From assembly GCA_014529385.2 (NCBI GenBank), contig CM043953.1, forward strand, positions 110,120,549 through 110,184,548: a stretch of DNA of 64,000 nt. The letters run 5' to 3'. The notes beneath the pieces were generated by a model, which was given only the letters and a program-made list of their open reading frames with translations, ran no database searches and was not told where the DNA came from. This DNA is from Adiantum capillus-veneris. Lineage: Eukaryota > Streptophyta > Polypodiopsida > Polypodiales > Pteridaceae. Position numbers and translations under genes: made by a program. Of the stretch, positions 10,497 to 21,561 are shown one piece after another (within the stretch, counting starts at the first letter, position 1; each line of letters begins with the position of its first letter).

Positions 10497-10807
10497 GCAT
10501 ACACACACACACACACACAAGGAGATGAAGAAGAAGATGGAGATGGAGCAAGAGAACTCTTCAATTGCACAAATGAGAGAATGAGTGAATTTTAGGTTTA
10601 GTTGACTTTTATATGAGCTCGCCCCATTCACACTTGGGCGTCCATGCTTAGCCAACTAATCCCTTGAATGTTCCAGTTAGAGTGGACCTCTCATCGGTGA
10701 TCGCTCTTACCCTTTTCCTATTGGACCGACAAAGTCGGTACCTGACTCTACCAAATAAATAATACGACGTCCATTGTAGGTGATAGGAATGTGCGTGAGG
10801 GTTAACA
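10183..10807 (-). repeat. TR-GAG 3' LTR
   Basis: 625 bp, plus-strand start TGTGCCCGTCTATCGCA and end GAGGGTTAACA. It is similar to 18356-18912 plus the reverse complement of 21496-21561. In the sense (minus) direction a TATA-like CATATAAAAG lies near 10605-10614, upstream of the GA tract. It interrupts the gypsy pol fragment on its left. Confidence 0.92.
10420..10519. repeat. (CT)n-(CA)n microsatellite inside LTR
   Basis: About 75 bp of CT followed by ATGCATA and (CA)9. The same site in the other LTR (18594-18684) has a shorter CT and longer CA part, so the repeat has changed length since insertion. In the transcript direction this is a GA tract just after the likely promoter. Confidence 0.95.
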
Positions 10808-10820
10808 TGCCCCCTTCCTG
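10808..10820 (-). other. polypurine tract (TR-GAG)
   Basis: The minus strand reads CAGGAAGGGGGCA directly before the 3' LTR. It is the plus-strand primer for reverse transcription and confirms the minus orientation. Confidence 0.85.
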
Positions 10821-12383
10821 ATGTAGATTCCGTCCTCGGATGCTGTTGAATTGAAGCTCGTTCGTTGAGGTGGAAGAGCATTTGAGATGAATGTCCTTAG
10901 CCTTCTTCAGTCATTGCAAAATCAAACAACATTGGCACAGTAATTGCATTCTCGTATACAATTAGAAAGCATATGCAGTTTTAGGCAGACAACTTGATTG
11001 GTAGCATAATTCTAAACCATTTGTCAGCAATAAACAATAAATAGCATTATAATCAAATGCATAAACAGTTGGGAAGGTAAAAAACTAAACAAGTTCGGGA
11101 TCGCTAATTCAACAGTCGTAAGGCACGCGAGAGCCAAGTATTTCATGTTCGCGAAATCATCGCTTGACTGATTACCTTTTCTTTGACCCCCCAAAGTCTT
11201 TTCACAATGATTCAATTTTGATCTGTGTGCTTATTTTGTATGCCTTGGGTTTTTTGATTTTCAAGGAAAAGCGCCCACACTGGGAACCTCTAAGGCTCTA
11301 GTACCATAGGTGATACATGTGAGTGGAGTACCAAATCAAGCTGAGGTTTCTCTTCCAGCTTAAGATTTTACATTGTGGCACTTTGATTTTTTGTTTGTTC
11401 GTTTTCAGCATTTTAATTTTGTAACTTTGGGGGGTCATATAACGTTGTTACCCTCCCTAGGCTCATCGCACTAGTAAACTCCATTTATAATACTTAAGCT
11501 AAAGGTCAATAGGGACTAAGCCCACTAGAAAGCCCTAGTACATTTCACACAATGCTGCCTAAATCGGATTAAGAACCTAAGTAACCATTGATTATTAGGA
11601 AGGCATTCCCCATGGTATTAAGAGAAGATCTCTAACTCCTGACTTGGTCAAACTAGCTTAGTCGAACTGCTTGATTTTTAAACCTAGACAAGTGATTATG
11701 ACAAAAAACTACATTGAATTTAATGTTTGATACTAAGCAAATGTGCTGGATAATATGCTACCAATCACAATTAAAGCAGACAAACATGGATGCAAAAAGA
11801 TAAGGGGCAATGTTAATGGACAAGAAACACCTGTTTGTGTTGATGATTGCACTTGATTTGAAAAGTGGATGAGAGAAGGATTCCATGAAGGTCCAAATCC
11901 TAACCACAACAACACGTTCATGTATACACGAGGAAACCTCTAGGAGACACATCAGTGGGAAGAAATAACTTTGCTAATCACTAAACTCTAAAACAGAAAC
12001 ACTCCTATCGTACTAATCCTACCTACCCTCCATCACTTGAGTGATGAGGATCAAAGGTGTTTTATGACATACGTTTCTGTTTCAGTGTACCGGATGTGAA
12101 TGTGTAGGTCTGGGTCAATGTTTTGACTTTTATTGTGCATACTCGTTTGCTAATTGTTCTTGCTCTTTATTATTTTTGTTTTTTGTGAGTATAAAGCTTT
12201 ATATATACATTCCCTAAGATTGGAAGATTGAGAGGCCAGGGAGGAAGGTTGAGAGGGGAGTGAGTGAATGATGACTGTCAGCAAACACTCCCCCCTTCCT
12301 TGGGTAGATCATACCATTTGAAATGTGCTTGTCACCCTTTGAAACCAATTGTTCCAGTTGGTACTAGGTGAGGATTTTTGCCA
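10821..12383 (-). other. 3' untranslated region of TR-GAG element
   Basis: About 1.56 kb between the coding region and the 3' LTR with no convincing ORF. 11230-11710 matches the reverse complement of 5880-6300, so the region is conserved between related elements although not coding. A full-length autonomous relative would be expected to encode RT and integrase upstream of this point; nothing of the kind is visible. Confidence 0.7.
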
Positions 12384-13287
12384 TTAGTTTTCTATTACCT
12401 CTGGTGCCTCGTCGAGTTGCAAGGGTGGTAAGGTACTCTCCCAGGATCGAACTTGAAGTGGTTCATCAGGTGATTCTTGAACACTGGGAGGTGTGGATTC
12501 CTTTTTAGCTTCATGGAGGTCCACTATTGTAGGTGGAAGCTGTGGAGAAGCTGTTACATCTATGGATACATTACATGAGGAGCTAGAAGCTTCATGGGAC
12601 TCCCCCCTTCCTGAGCTAGGTGGAACAAATTGTTCTTTCTTCTGTACCCAAACTAGCTCTGGAGTGGGTGTGTAGCATTCCGTGATTTTTTCCTTTCCAC
12701 GATCTTCAATTTGTTTTGGAGCCACAGGATTGAGCTCACATGGGCCCGGTGACAAGTAAGAGCACAATTTACGTTTTGGCACCCAGATTTGATCATTTCC
12801 TTCATAGTAGCCTTGGGCTTCCAATAGTTTTTTAGGAATCCAGTGCAACATTTCTCTACATTTCTTGCGGCGAATGGGACGTCTCTTACCAGGCTCCTGT
12901 CTTTTAGCATTGTCTATGGTTGTTAAAGAAGCTTTAGGGACCCACTTGTATGTTCATTCTCATATTAGGATGAGTCTTGTCAGAAGCTATATGCATTGCT
13001 TGTAGCATATTTAAGGGTACGGGCATTTCATCCCCCTCATGTGTTACCCAGGTCGTCCCCCTATTTCCCCAAGTATCTATGGTTACTGCTAGGTAGACCC
13101 AATCCACATTGTCTGACTCAGTCATCCCAGGTAGTACATCCATATAAGGAGAATCTTCCCCAACATCAGTGTCCGCTTTACACGTGTAACAATACTGCAA
13201 TGGGGCCGAGTGAACTATTGTGTCAGATCTATGATTAATAATAAACCTGTTTCCTAGAGGATCTGCTCGACCAGTCACAAGATCCAC
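12384..13287 (-). pseudogene. post-protease ORF of TR-GAG element, unknown function
   Basis: Frames at 12934-13287 (117 aa), 12653-12910 and 12384-12851 (155 aa) follow the protease with frameshifts between them. Visible features are a basic segment (WIPKKLLEAQGYYEGNDQIW near the start of the 155-aa frame), then an acidic, proline- and serine-rich tail ending EAPEVIEN. No RT motif occurs. The reading frame is long enough to have been coding, perhaps as the beginning of a pol linker retained after deletion of the catalytic domains. I do not recognise a family. Confidence 0.55.
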
Positions 13288-13907
13288 TCGAATGACAGAA
13301 TCTTGGAACTACAAGTAGACATGGTTTTTGGACTAGTCTGCACCATTTTTGCTTCCCTCATGAAAGGACGTCCTAAGATCATCTCAGATGCCACAGTGTG
13401 CTTGGAGAAATCCATAACAATGAAGGTAACTCTTATTTTATGTCTAAATACCTTGATCTTGAGATCTTCTAGCATCCCAATAGGTTTAACAATAGACCCA
13501 TTGGCCATCTTCACTACTATGGTTGTGGTCGCAAGGTGAGGTCTGCCCATAGTTTTCGAGCATTTTTTAGTCACAATGCTAACCCCAGCGCCACCATCAA
13601 GGATTCCCTTCGCAGTTAATCCCTTAGTAGTGATTGGTATGGTTGCATTGGACTCATCACACTCAAAGTATTGTCCCAACTTGTTAACATGTATTTCTAT
13701 AACAAGGTTCTCATCTAGGTTGGGTTGTGGATCTAAGTGTTCCTCCTCTATTGGCATCTCCCCAGCTCCATCCATCTGTGCAAATTGTGGTAGACCAAAC
13801 TTTAGTTCTCCATTAAGGAAGGCTTGAAGAGTTGAGACTAGCTCAGGGTCTTTATATAGTTTGGACATGATGGTGGTTCTAACTTCTGAAGACATGAAAT
13901 CCATCAA
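13275..13907 (-). pseudogene. retropepsin-like protease of TR-GAG element
   Basis: 210-residue frame. A segment GLTAKGILDGGAGVSIVTKK resembles the active-site region of gypsy aspartic proteases, where D-(S/T)-G-A is expected; here it is D-G-G-A. It is followed by a second hydrophobic strand and SEMILGRPFM, the conserved ILGRPW-like flap-distal motif. The role would be cutting the gag polyprotein in virus-like particles. Several plant gypsy lineages carry DGG variants, so the change need not mean inactivity. The frame continues upstream across a stop to the zinc-knuckle region. Confidence 0.8.
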
Positions 13908-13946
13908 TTTGGCAATGTTTAACGGAACCTTTTGGACTTCAGTCCC

Positions 13947-15281
13947 TTAACGTGGGGAAGATGGGATCTCCATTTCTTCGATAGAATCAGGTAGTCCCTC
14001 TATAAACATTCTTTCCATCAAAAAGTGAGTACGCCCACTTTTCCATGACTTTAAGTCACTTTCTTCTTGGATGACACTAGGTATGTCTAAGGTTTTATGG
14101 ACTTGGTGAGGTTGTTGTTGCGTAGGGAACACGGTGTCTGTAATCTGGATCTGCCTAGGTGCTGGTTCTAGATCCCTTTGGGTATCTTCTACCAAACTCC
14201 TTAATTTCTTGACTCGCTCAATCTCCTCTGTAGGGCTTGGGTAAGTTTCTATCTTCTTTTTGGATCTTGGCCATTGTGGTTCATGAAGATCTTCCTTGTT
14301 GGTTTCTATCTTAGTGGTCATTTTGGTCTCCATGGTTTCACCTGAATCAGAATCCTCTTCAGCGTCATTCATATATACGGGGTCATCACCAGTCGCTATG
14401 TTGGTCTTTGAACTGGGGTCTGACTTCGCTGCTTTTTGCGATCTCTTCCTTCGTGTTTTCTTCTTTTTTTAAGATTGGGCAATTGATGCCGTGTTTCTTT
14501 CCTCGAGAATATAATTTTGTTTTTGGAGCATAGATCGTGTGAGTACATTTATTGGTAGCACAGGTGTAGTTTGTGATGGCTCCTCGGTAACTTCAATCAA
14601 GTTTAATGGCGTGATCTTCGGTGCATTTGGATTATTTGGACATTGGGCAATCAAATGATCTATGCCACATTGATTACACATGAGTATCAGCATTGTAGAC
14701 GTGCTCGCTTGATTGGTTTGCATTAGTGTGGCGTTCTTTTGTAGCCTAATAGGACACTCAGCTACACGATATGGACCTCCACACTCATAGCATTGAAGAG
14801 GTGGTCTCTTAGCACTGTAATTGATATTTTGGCCTCTTGCCGCAAGAGCAGCTACTTGATATACAGGTTTGACTTGTCCCCAATAGTCCTCCATGTATTA
14901 TTGTGGGCTTTCTTCAAGCACATCCATCCCATAGGCAATATTAGGATCTATATCTTCCTCACGGCCTTCCAAACAAGCAATAGATGACTCACAACCCACT
15001 TGATTCACAAAAGTGATTCTCAGATGTGGTGGTTGCGATCCTAGCACTAGAGGTGGTAAGAGTGTTGTTTGAACAACATTTTGGGCCCTAGGGACCATGT
15101 GTTGTGTTGTTTGTTCAAGAGTTGGGGCCGGCATCAATGCAGGCACTTGAGGTGTGTCTATCCATGTTAAGGTTGGTCTATTGGCCATCGTGCGCTTAAA
15201 TACTATGCAATCCTTAGCTTGATGACCATACCTTCCACAGGCATTACAATTCCCATTGAATTTTACTCTAAAAGTAGGCAT
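13947..15281 (-). pseudogene. gag C-terminal region with three zinc knuckles
   Basis: Three same-frame pieces (14898-15281, 14469-14894, 13947-14372), the first two separated by a TAA. CCHC-like knuckles are CNACGRYGHQAKDC near 15240, CYECGGPYRVAEC near 14790 and CNQCGIDHLIAQC near 14670. Only the first has the canonical spacing; the others lack a normally placed glycine or histidine. The last piece is acidic and probably links to the protease. Zinc knuckles bind the element RNA for packaging. Confidence 0.8.
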
Positions 15282-16204
15282 TCACTGGTACTATGCGGTC
15301 CATAGCATATTGAGCACCATTGTTGCTCCCTTCTTGGATACATATGATTGTTTTGCAGAACATGATTGTCTCTAAGACTCTCTTGAATAGCCTTGGTGAG
15401 ATCTTCTAAAGTCACCTCAGATATCTTTGGCTCCTTAGCAATAGGCTTTAGGGTCATTGGTTGATGCCCCGATGCTTGTGAGCTAATAGATTTAGGCTCA
15501 ACATACACTCTTTCTCCTTGAATCATTAAATTATCCTCAAATTGGATCGCATTGGTGGTGACTGCTTCCCAAGTGGTGATACCTCTAATGACTAAGCCAT
15601 TGTAGATATCCTCATGTCGTAATCCCCTAATGAATCTATCAAGCAATTGGTTATTGTTGAAGCGCTCATTTGGATTACAACGAGAATTCAAATGCTTCAA
15701 GTGACTAATAAAGTCTCTCACTGACTCTCCTTCCTCTCGTTGGGCTTTCTGGAGCTGAGAGGCTACACCCCAAAGCACTCCCTCTCGTATGTATTCTTTT
15801 AAGAACAGTCTCCTAAGAGTAGGATAAATCGTTTTTTCTTCCGTCCTTAGGGTTCTATACCAATCCCCAGCCTTCCCACTTAAAGTTAGGCTTAAAGCAT
15901 TACTCTTATGCAGGTCATTGTGTTCTCCTAGAGAATCGCATATTTGTTCAAACACTTCGATATGCTTTCTCACATCCCCGTCTCCACTAAATTTTCGTGT
16001 GAGCTCGGCTATTTGTACTACCTTACTTCTAGGCTCTCTATCAGGCGTGTTACGCATATTCTCAGCAATAGATCGACTAATAGCTTGAGCAAATGTTGCC
16101 AAGTCACCTAAGTACGCAAGCACCGTGGGTGAAGGCGCTCTAGAGACTACATGTGGAGTAGGTATTGCATTGGGATTGGCGCATAGGAAGCCCTTGGGTT
16201 CCAC
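15263..16204 (-). pseudogene. Ty3/gypsy gag capsid domain (TR-GAG)
   Basis: 313-residue frame, the longest intact piece of the element. Residues about 55-200 hold the Retrotrans_gag fold signature: AELTRKFSGDGDV, then LTLSGKAGDWYRTL, REEGESVRDFISHLKHL and LLDRFIRGLR. It would assemble the particle that packages the element RNA. An upstream frame (16147-16662) is proline- and methionine-rich and overlaps it in another register, so a frameshift separates the N-terminus. Downstream it overlaps the knuckle frame by about 20 bp in a different frame. Confidence 0.9.
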
Positions 16205-17671
16205 GTTTGGTACGGTGTTGTGCCATGTGGTGGCCTAAAGTTTATATGTGTGGCCCTAGGCATAGCATACATCAGATGTGACATGCTAATGCTAGCCGGT
16301 ATAGTCCCATGGAAATAAGAACTTGGGTGTTGTGGTTGTGGAGCATAGGTTGTTGAAACAATGGGAGGGGTAGGGACTATATGAGTGTGATGACCCATAG
16401 GTGCATACGATTGGTACACACTTGTAGTTACTGTTGCAGGCATTGAGCTACCATGTAGTGGTGCTTTACTAACAAATGAGGTCCATGGCGTGTTTCTCGG
16501 CATGCCCATCATTGGGGTAGGCATGGTAGCCGTGGTGTCATCAAGGAAAAGATGAGCTAAAGTTGGAAAGGTAAAGCTATTACTTGTGGGCTCAGATTGC
16601 ACTGAGACCTCTGGCAAAACAACATATGGGGGATCCATCGGACTTACCGAGGGAGTCTCCATTTGCGATAAGTCGGTTGTTTAGCCTTTCCTGTATCCAA
16701 GAATCTCATGAGACCCGTTGAAGGCATGTTGATCCCCTTGTTCTGTCTCTCTAACTCAATGACCCTATGGATGACCTCACAAACTCTTTGTTGTTGATCC
16801 TCCATACTAGTAGCACCCATTGTGGATTGTAGGACATCTAACCAACCCACGTGATAAGTGTGACTTGTGTATAGGTCAGTCAGAGTTTCCGTTTGTAGTT
16901 CGTACTCCCGGTTCTCATTTAAGAACGCTCCATCTAGAATTGAGGTGCTAGGGGTGTCCTTTGAGCTAGATACAAGGTTTCTTTCTAGGGGTTGCCCTTT
17001 GCTAAGTCAGGAGCACTCGATTGCTCTCTTAGCAAGGATATTGATAGGGGCTTTCCCTTTCAACTCTCTTCGTTGCTCCGCCTTACGTAAGCTCTCGACT
17101 TCCTTTTCCCTAGCCGCAATGATATATCGCTCAACCTCTTGCACTTCGGCAAGGCTTCTACCATCGGGTAATACGACCTCGGAAGGGAATAGCTCTGAAG
17201 AGTCAGGAGGTGCAGTAAATGGAGTATTCACGTGCACATTCTCTAAGGGCATAGGGTCTACATTGGTCATTAATGGAGAATTTACTTCCCCACCCCCTCA
17301 TTTACATCATTAGCTCCATGCTCGGAGCGAGTGGCTCTACTAAAGGTTTCCTTCAAGCGGCTAAGCATGGTCGGCCCGGACCGTGGGCCCATGGCATGCA
17401 TGTCTTGGCTTGAGCTATCGGGATTAGGCATTGGGAAACCCTCCATGACGTCGTAGTCAGAGGAAGAGTCACTAGCTGATATGTTCGGGTCTTGGTTTGT
17501 ACTACCTTGGGTCCCCGCCGAGGGCCCGGAACCTAAGGTAGGTGAATATTGAGAACTCGCGTAAGTCGAAATTCTCTCTAGTTGCTCCGTCTCTAGCACA
17601 TGATCAAAGTGCAGATGCATGTGCCTTTGGCACCCTACAAGCATCGACGAATAACCTCGAAGGTTAACCAC
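16147..17671 (-). pseudogene. gag N-terminal extension of TR-GAG element
   Basis: Pieces at 17282-17671 (129 aa, Ser/Gly-rich, HFDHVLETEQLERIS), 17007-17270 (87 aa, charged helix), 16644-16850 (68 aa, ERQNKGINMPSTGLM) and 16147-16662 (171 aa, Pro/Thr/His-rich, low complexity). They occupy successive frames and are separated by stops, as in a decayed long N-terminus. No domain is recognised. Their place between leader and capsid domain argues that they belong to gag. Confidence 0.6.
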
Positions 17672-18333
17672 TTACTTTTTAGGCGTCCGTTTTCACTCTC
17701 TTTTTCTTTTTTTTAATGATCAATTTTTTGATTAAAGTGTGTGATAGCTCAACACAAGCGTATCACTCAGAGGGTCGTAGTGTGCTTTATAGCACAACGT
17801 TCTATGACTTGAAGCTCCGTTGGTCCTCAAAAAAGTCGATTTTTAGCTACGTGTGAAGCTAAAATACGTAATTTTAAAGGGCGACTGAGGCCTGTGAGCT
17901 TGAGCATGAGCTTGGGCTTGGGTCTAGGCTTGGGTCTGGGAGATATTCCCGATCCCGGTCCTACCTTTAAATTTTTTTAATTTTTTATTTTTGGGATAAG
18001 GTCGCCGCGGCTTGCGCCCGAGCACACACACACTCTACCTACCTACTTACAACTAATACACCTATTGTTACACACTAACACACTTCATTAGCTCTCATAG
18101 ATCTACTTCCTACTTACTGTACTTTGCATTACACAGAACTAACAACCTTAATACTAAGACCTTATCACAGAGAAAACACAGTAACCATTCAAAGTTTCAT
18201 TAACAAAGAAATACACAGTAGCAACACAAAATCCTTCTTCTCAACACACGCACCTTCCTTCCCTACCCTTCCTACAATTGAAATTGAACCACAAAAGAAG
18301 CACAAAGTGCCATTCAAGCTTAGTGTATGGCAT
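17672..18333 (-). other. 5' leader of TR-GAG element
   Basis: About 660 bp between primer site and first gag codon, with T-rich and A-rich runs and no ORF of note on the sense strand. Short direct repeats (CTTGGGCTTGGGTCTAGG variants) occur at 17900-17940. Confidence 0.6.
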
Positions 18334-18351
18334 TCCCCGGCAACGACGCCA
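18334..18351 (-). other. tRNA-Asp-type primer binding site
   Basis: The minus strand reads TGGCGTCGTTGCCGGGGA, four bases inside the LTR. It differs at one position from the complement of the plant tRNA-Asp 3' end (TGGCGCCGTTGCC...), the primer used by Athila- and Tat-type gypsy elements. Confidence 0.85.
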
Positions 18352-18355
18352 AAAA

Positions 18356-18592
18356 TGTGCGCGTCTGTCGCACGTGTCAATGCAAGGAACTTGCCGATAC
18401 ACTGTGTGCGAGCCACAAATGGCTCCAAGCACACAACAAGCCTAAACTAGTAAGCTCAAAGATGGCGATGGTGTGTCACTCACCGCTCTACGCTTGTTGT
18501 CGTGGAGGATTCCTCGCCGCGAAGAAGAGGGAGACACCGCCACGCCGCGCTCAACCGCCTCGCCGCCGTCGTGTCACCGCAATGCTCAATCG

Positions 18593-18675
<83 letters not shown>

Positions 18676-18912
18676 ACACACACAAGGAGATGAAGAAGAA
18701 GATGGAGATGGAGCAAGCGCACTCTTCAATTGCACAAATGAGAGAATGAGTGAATTTTAGGTTTAGTTGACTTTTATGTGAGGTCGCCCCATTCACACTT
18801 GAACGCCCATGCTTAGCCAACTAATCCTTTGAATGTTCCACTTAGAGTGCGCCTCTCATCGGCGGTCACTCTTATGCTTTTCCTATTGGACTCACAAGCC
18901 CAGTACCTGACT
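18356..18912 (-). repeat. TR-GAG 5' LTR, inner part (cut by inversion)
   Basis: Similar to 10183-10747 of the other LTR, up to the shared CCTGACT. There the homology stops. The missing 60 bp are found at 21496-21561 in reverse orientation. It includes the CT/CA microsatellite at 18594-18684. Confidence 0.88.
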
Positions 18913-19574
18913 GTGAGGTCCCCACCCCACCGTATCAAACGACGGATCTGATGGTGAACCTGGTGGCCACTAGATCTATAGCTGAAGCAAACAAAGTGGT
19001 TCAGGGTTCAACTAGCCAACGATCTCTCATCACAACGTGAGTCGAGTTCGAGCCTACTAGCAATGAGATCTAGCTCCACCTCACAGGCGAAGCGTACTTA
19101 ACCTATCTAGCAATCCTAATACCCACCTTCCAAAAGGAGAAAAATCCCGAGTGCCTTTTTCCCCATGTTTCAGAGGCACGTACTCTTGAGACTTCGCCGC
19201 TCTAGGGGCAATGAGTATTACTAGTATTGATTTAAACACTATGGGGACAGAGAGTTCCCGACCAATCGGGACCACCCTTCTCATAGGCATTGGCAACCTC
19301 ATCCAAGCCCCCACTTTCTACCCCCACACTCACACTTCCTTGTGTGTCCTAATTACTACCACAATGATTGTTCAACATAAACATTGCTTGATTAGATCCC
19401 GAATCACAATGTTCGTTAAAACAACCCTTCGACCAGTATTGCAAAGCGGCACCAAGACACAAACTCTAGTAAAAATTCTACTCAAACTTATTCATTAAAA
19501 TTCCAATGTTCTGGAGGTACAACATCCCCTCTCCAGCGAGAGTTTACTCCTCCTGTTGTCGCCTAGCTACCCAT

Positions 19575-19705
19575 ACAACTAGGTATGTCCACCGCATAGA
19601 AAGCACGACATGGACATTCCCACCGCATAAAAAGCAAGACGTGGGTTCCCACCACATAGAAAGCAAGTCGTGGGTATCCACCGCATAGAAAGCAAGTCGT
19701 GGATT
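19575..19705. repeat. ~30-bp tandem repeat, four copies
   Basis: Units resembling CACCGCATAGAAAGCAAGTC followed by GTGGGTTCC, repeated about four times with point differences. Not coding. Confidence 0.85.
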
Positions 19706-19943
19706 CAAGAGCCCTTAACCAGGAACTCTGCCCCCTGTGATCAGGAGGGGGTTCAAGACTAATTCAACATTGGAAATAGAATGAACATGTCGAGCTAAAT
19801 TTTCCCTAGCAGACATTCTTTCCTATTGCAAACAGTATATCCATCAATCATTTCTTTCCTACTTTAGACTTTAATGTACAAATGAATTCAAATACCGAGG
19901 TTTTCGTCGGATTTCTCCAACATGTTTGGGGATATGTTCTTTC

Positions 19944-20138
19944 CTAACTAAACGTGTGCAATGTTAGATTAAACAACTGAATAAAATTGTGACCTACCTC
20001 TTCCATTTCTTCGTCAATGGCTCGTGAGATGGCCGGTGTTTGTTCGTCCATGGGAGCTTTTCCTTTCCCATTCACGTTGCTCGTTCCCGCCTCGCGGTCG
20101 TGAGCACCACCGAAGCGAGTTCTCTTAATCGGGGCCAT
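19944..20138 (-). pseudogene. short basic ORF, possible retroelement N-terminus
   Basis: 64 codons from an ATG at 20138: it starts MAPIKRTRFGG, is rich in K, R, G and E, and ends in a hydrophobic stretch after EEMEEVG. A GAGGTAGGTC at about 20000-20009 on the minus strand looks like a splice donor, so the true ORF may be an exon ending at EEMEE. A TATA-like CTATTTAAAGG lies about 880 bp upstream, followed by GA and CA tracts, as in an LTR and leader. The best guess is the start of a gag-like ORF of another minus-strand element. No family is recognised. Confidence 0.4.
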
Positions 20139-21390
20139 TTTATACTCACTACTTTAAATGATAAACTTGAAGAAAAGATCTAAGGTCCGAGAGCATCATA
20201 ACAATCCAAATGGCAGATTAGAATCGTTGAACAATCCTCCTTATGCAAGAGGGTTAGATTTTTCCTTCGAGACCTAGTAATTTTATGGGTAATACTTTAC
20301 TTGTCCTATGGGAACCGGCTCTAAAGTTAATCATTTGGCTTAGATGATTAAGAATTTCAGAATTTTACTAATTAATCTACAAGAGAGATGAATTAAGCAA
20401 GCTCAATCACTTCCTAGTGCAATTAGAAAGATGCCGAGTTACCGCATGCATACGTGATAGGAAATTCTCTACTTAGTGGCCTAATGATGGATTAATTTTG
20501 CCTTAATCACATCTTAATGTGTGAGAAAATTTGAATCTAACTTAATTACAACACTATTGAGTGGTAAAAGGATGAATTTCATCAAATCTACATTATTATC
20601 GACTCACAATTAATTACTATGCTGTCTAGAGAGAGAAATTTCTCCTAATCATGTATTAATCATTGATTAAGAGTGATGAATGGCTGCATAAATTAGCTAA
20701 TTGGATGATGATTATGTAATGGAGTATAGCTATGTAAAATTAGAGAGCAACTATTGGGAATTATAGCTGGGATTAAGCATAGTAGGCGAGGAATTAAGAG
20801 AATAATGAAAAGAATTACAGAAGAGCATAAATTAAACCATGATTACCGTGATTAGGGGCTGAAAATCCTCTCGATTTTCTGATCCAAATGAGTTCTCAAG
20901 ACAAGAATTCGGCAGCACTTCCCTCCTTTGCTTCTCCTTCAAAAAACTGTGTGTGCCGGCAGCACCTCCCCAAGGTGTGTGTGTGAGCATGTGTGTGTGT
21001 GTGTGAGAGAGAGAGCACACCTTTAAATAGGCTCGTCACGGCTGAAAATCGACCTGGGTTGCTATAAGCATCTGAGTGAGCACTCAGTTAATGCATTGGC
21101 AAGTCTAGTTGCCTTCCCACCAAGTGTCCAGTTAGCTAGTCTAACTGGCTCTCACACCCACTCTCTAGCATGGAAACTCTCCTACAACTCCCACAAGGCA
21201 AGAGGGCGCCCCCTAGCTACTAAAGCTGGCTCAGAGTGGCCTGGAACCTGCTCCCACACAGCCTCGAGCCCCGGTGCCTCCCCGCACAACTTTAGAAGAA
21301 ATTGGTTTTAGGCTAAAACGGCCCATACGAGTCGAAATTTAATGCCGTAAATTGTTATACTAAGCTCTAACTAAGGCATACTGGTCCAAG
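20139..21390 (-). other. putative LTR/leader of a minus-strand element
   Basis: No ORF of note. On the minus strand, CTATTTAAAGG (21020-21030) is a good TATA box. It is followed by (GA)n/(CA)n (20980-21015), then about 850 bp of AT-rich leader up to the ORF at 20138. LTR ends and a primer site were not identified, so the element assignment is inference. Confidence 0.4.
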
Positions 21391-21399
21391 TACCTGCCA

Positions 21400-21490
21400 A
21401 TTTTTTTTGTCTTTTCCCCTTAGAAATGGCCTCCACTTATTTCTTCATGTGCTTGTTCTAGGATTGGAATGTACATGCTCTCCATTATGC
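21400..21490 (-). pseudogene. continuation of the gypsy pol fragment (inverted)
   Basis: The minus strand encodes ESMYIPILEQAHEEISGGHF, the first half of the integrase H-H-C-C zinc region (AH...GGHF). It directly continues the frame lost at 10182 when the inversion and the TR-GAG insertion are undone. Beyond about 21420 the frame is closed by stops. Confidence 0.8.
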
Positions 21491-21495
21491 ACAGC

Positions 21496-21561
21496 TGTTA
21501 ACCCTCACGCACATTCCTCTCACCTACAACGGACGTCGTATTATTTATTTGGTAGAGTCAG
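21496..21561 (+). repeat. end of TR-GAG 5' LTR, inverted
   Basis: 66 bp starting TGTTAACCCTCACGCACATT, the reverse complement of 10742-10807 with few changes. It is the outer end of the 5' LTR, moved here by the inversion. Confidence 0.9.

Larger units (their letters stand above)
10183..18912 (-). mobile_element. TR-GAG-type non-autonomous Ty3/gypsy element
   Basis: Minus-strand LTR element with a 3' LTR at 10183-10807, a purine tract, a gag-zinc knuckle-protease coding region (about 17671 down to 12384), a tRNA-Asp-type primer site (18334-18351) and a 5' LTR from 18356. The last ~60 bp of the 5' LTR are at 21496-21561 in inverted orientation. There is no reverse transcriptase, RNase H or integrase between the protease and the 3' LTR, and no sign of a nested element replacing them. 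This matches the published TR-GAG class. The target-site duplication is GCTAT (10178-10182) against GCTGT (read on the minus strand at 21491-21495). Confidence 0.88.
18913..21561. other. 2.65-kb segment inverted after TR-GAG insertion
   Basis: Both ends fit one inversion. The LTR homology breaks at 18912 (CTGACT), and its remainder is read on the opposite strand from 21561 (AGTCAG) back to 21496. Reversing the segment restores a full LTR, a matching target-site duplication, and the gypsy pol reading frame that was interrupted at 10182. The interior holds a small tandem array, a putative second LTR promoter and a short ORF (listed separately). 18913-19555 has no recognised feature. Confidence 0.8.

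Noticed and set aside
10184-10655. ORFs with Ser-Leu or Arg-Glu repeats around 10.4 kb and 18.6 kb
   Set aside because: They cross the CT/CA microsatellite of the TR-GAG LTR on both strands; the shared protein segments are only shared LTR DNA.
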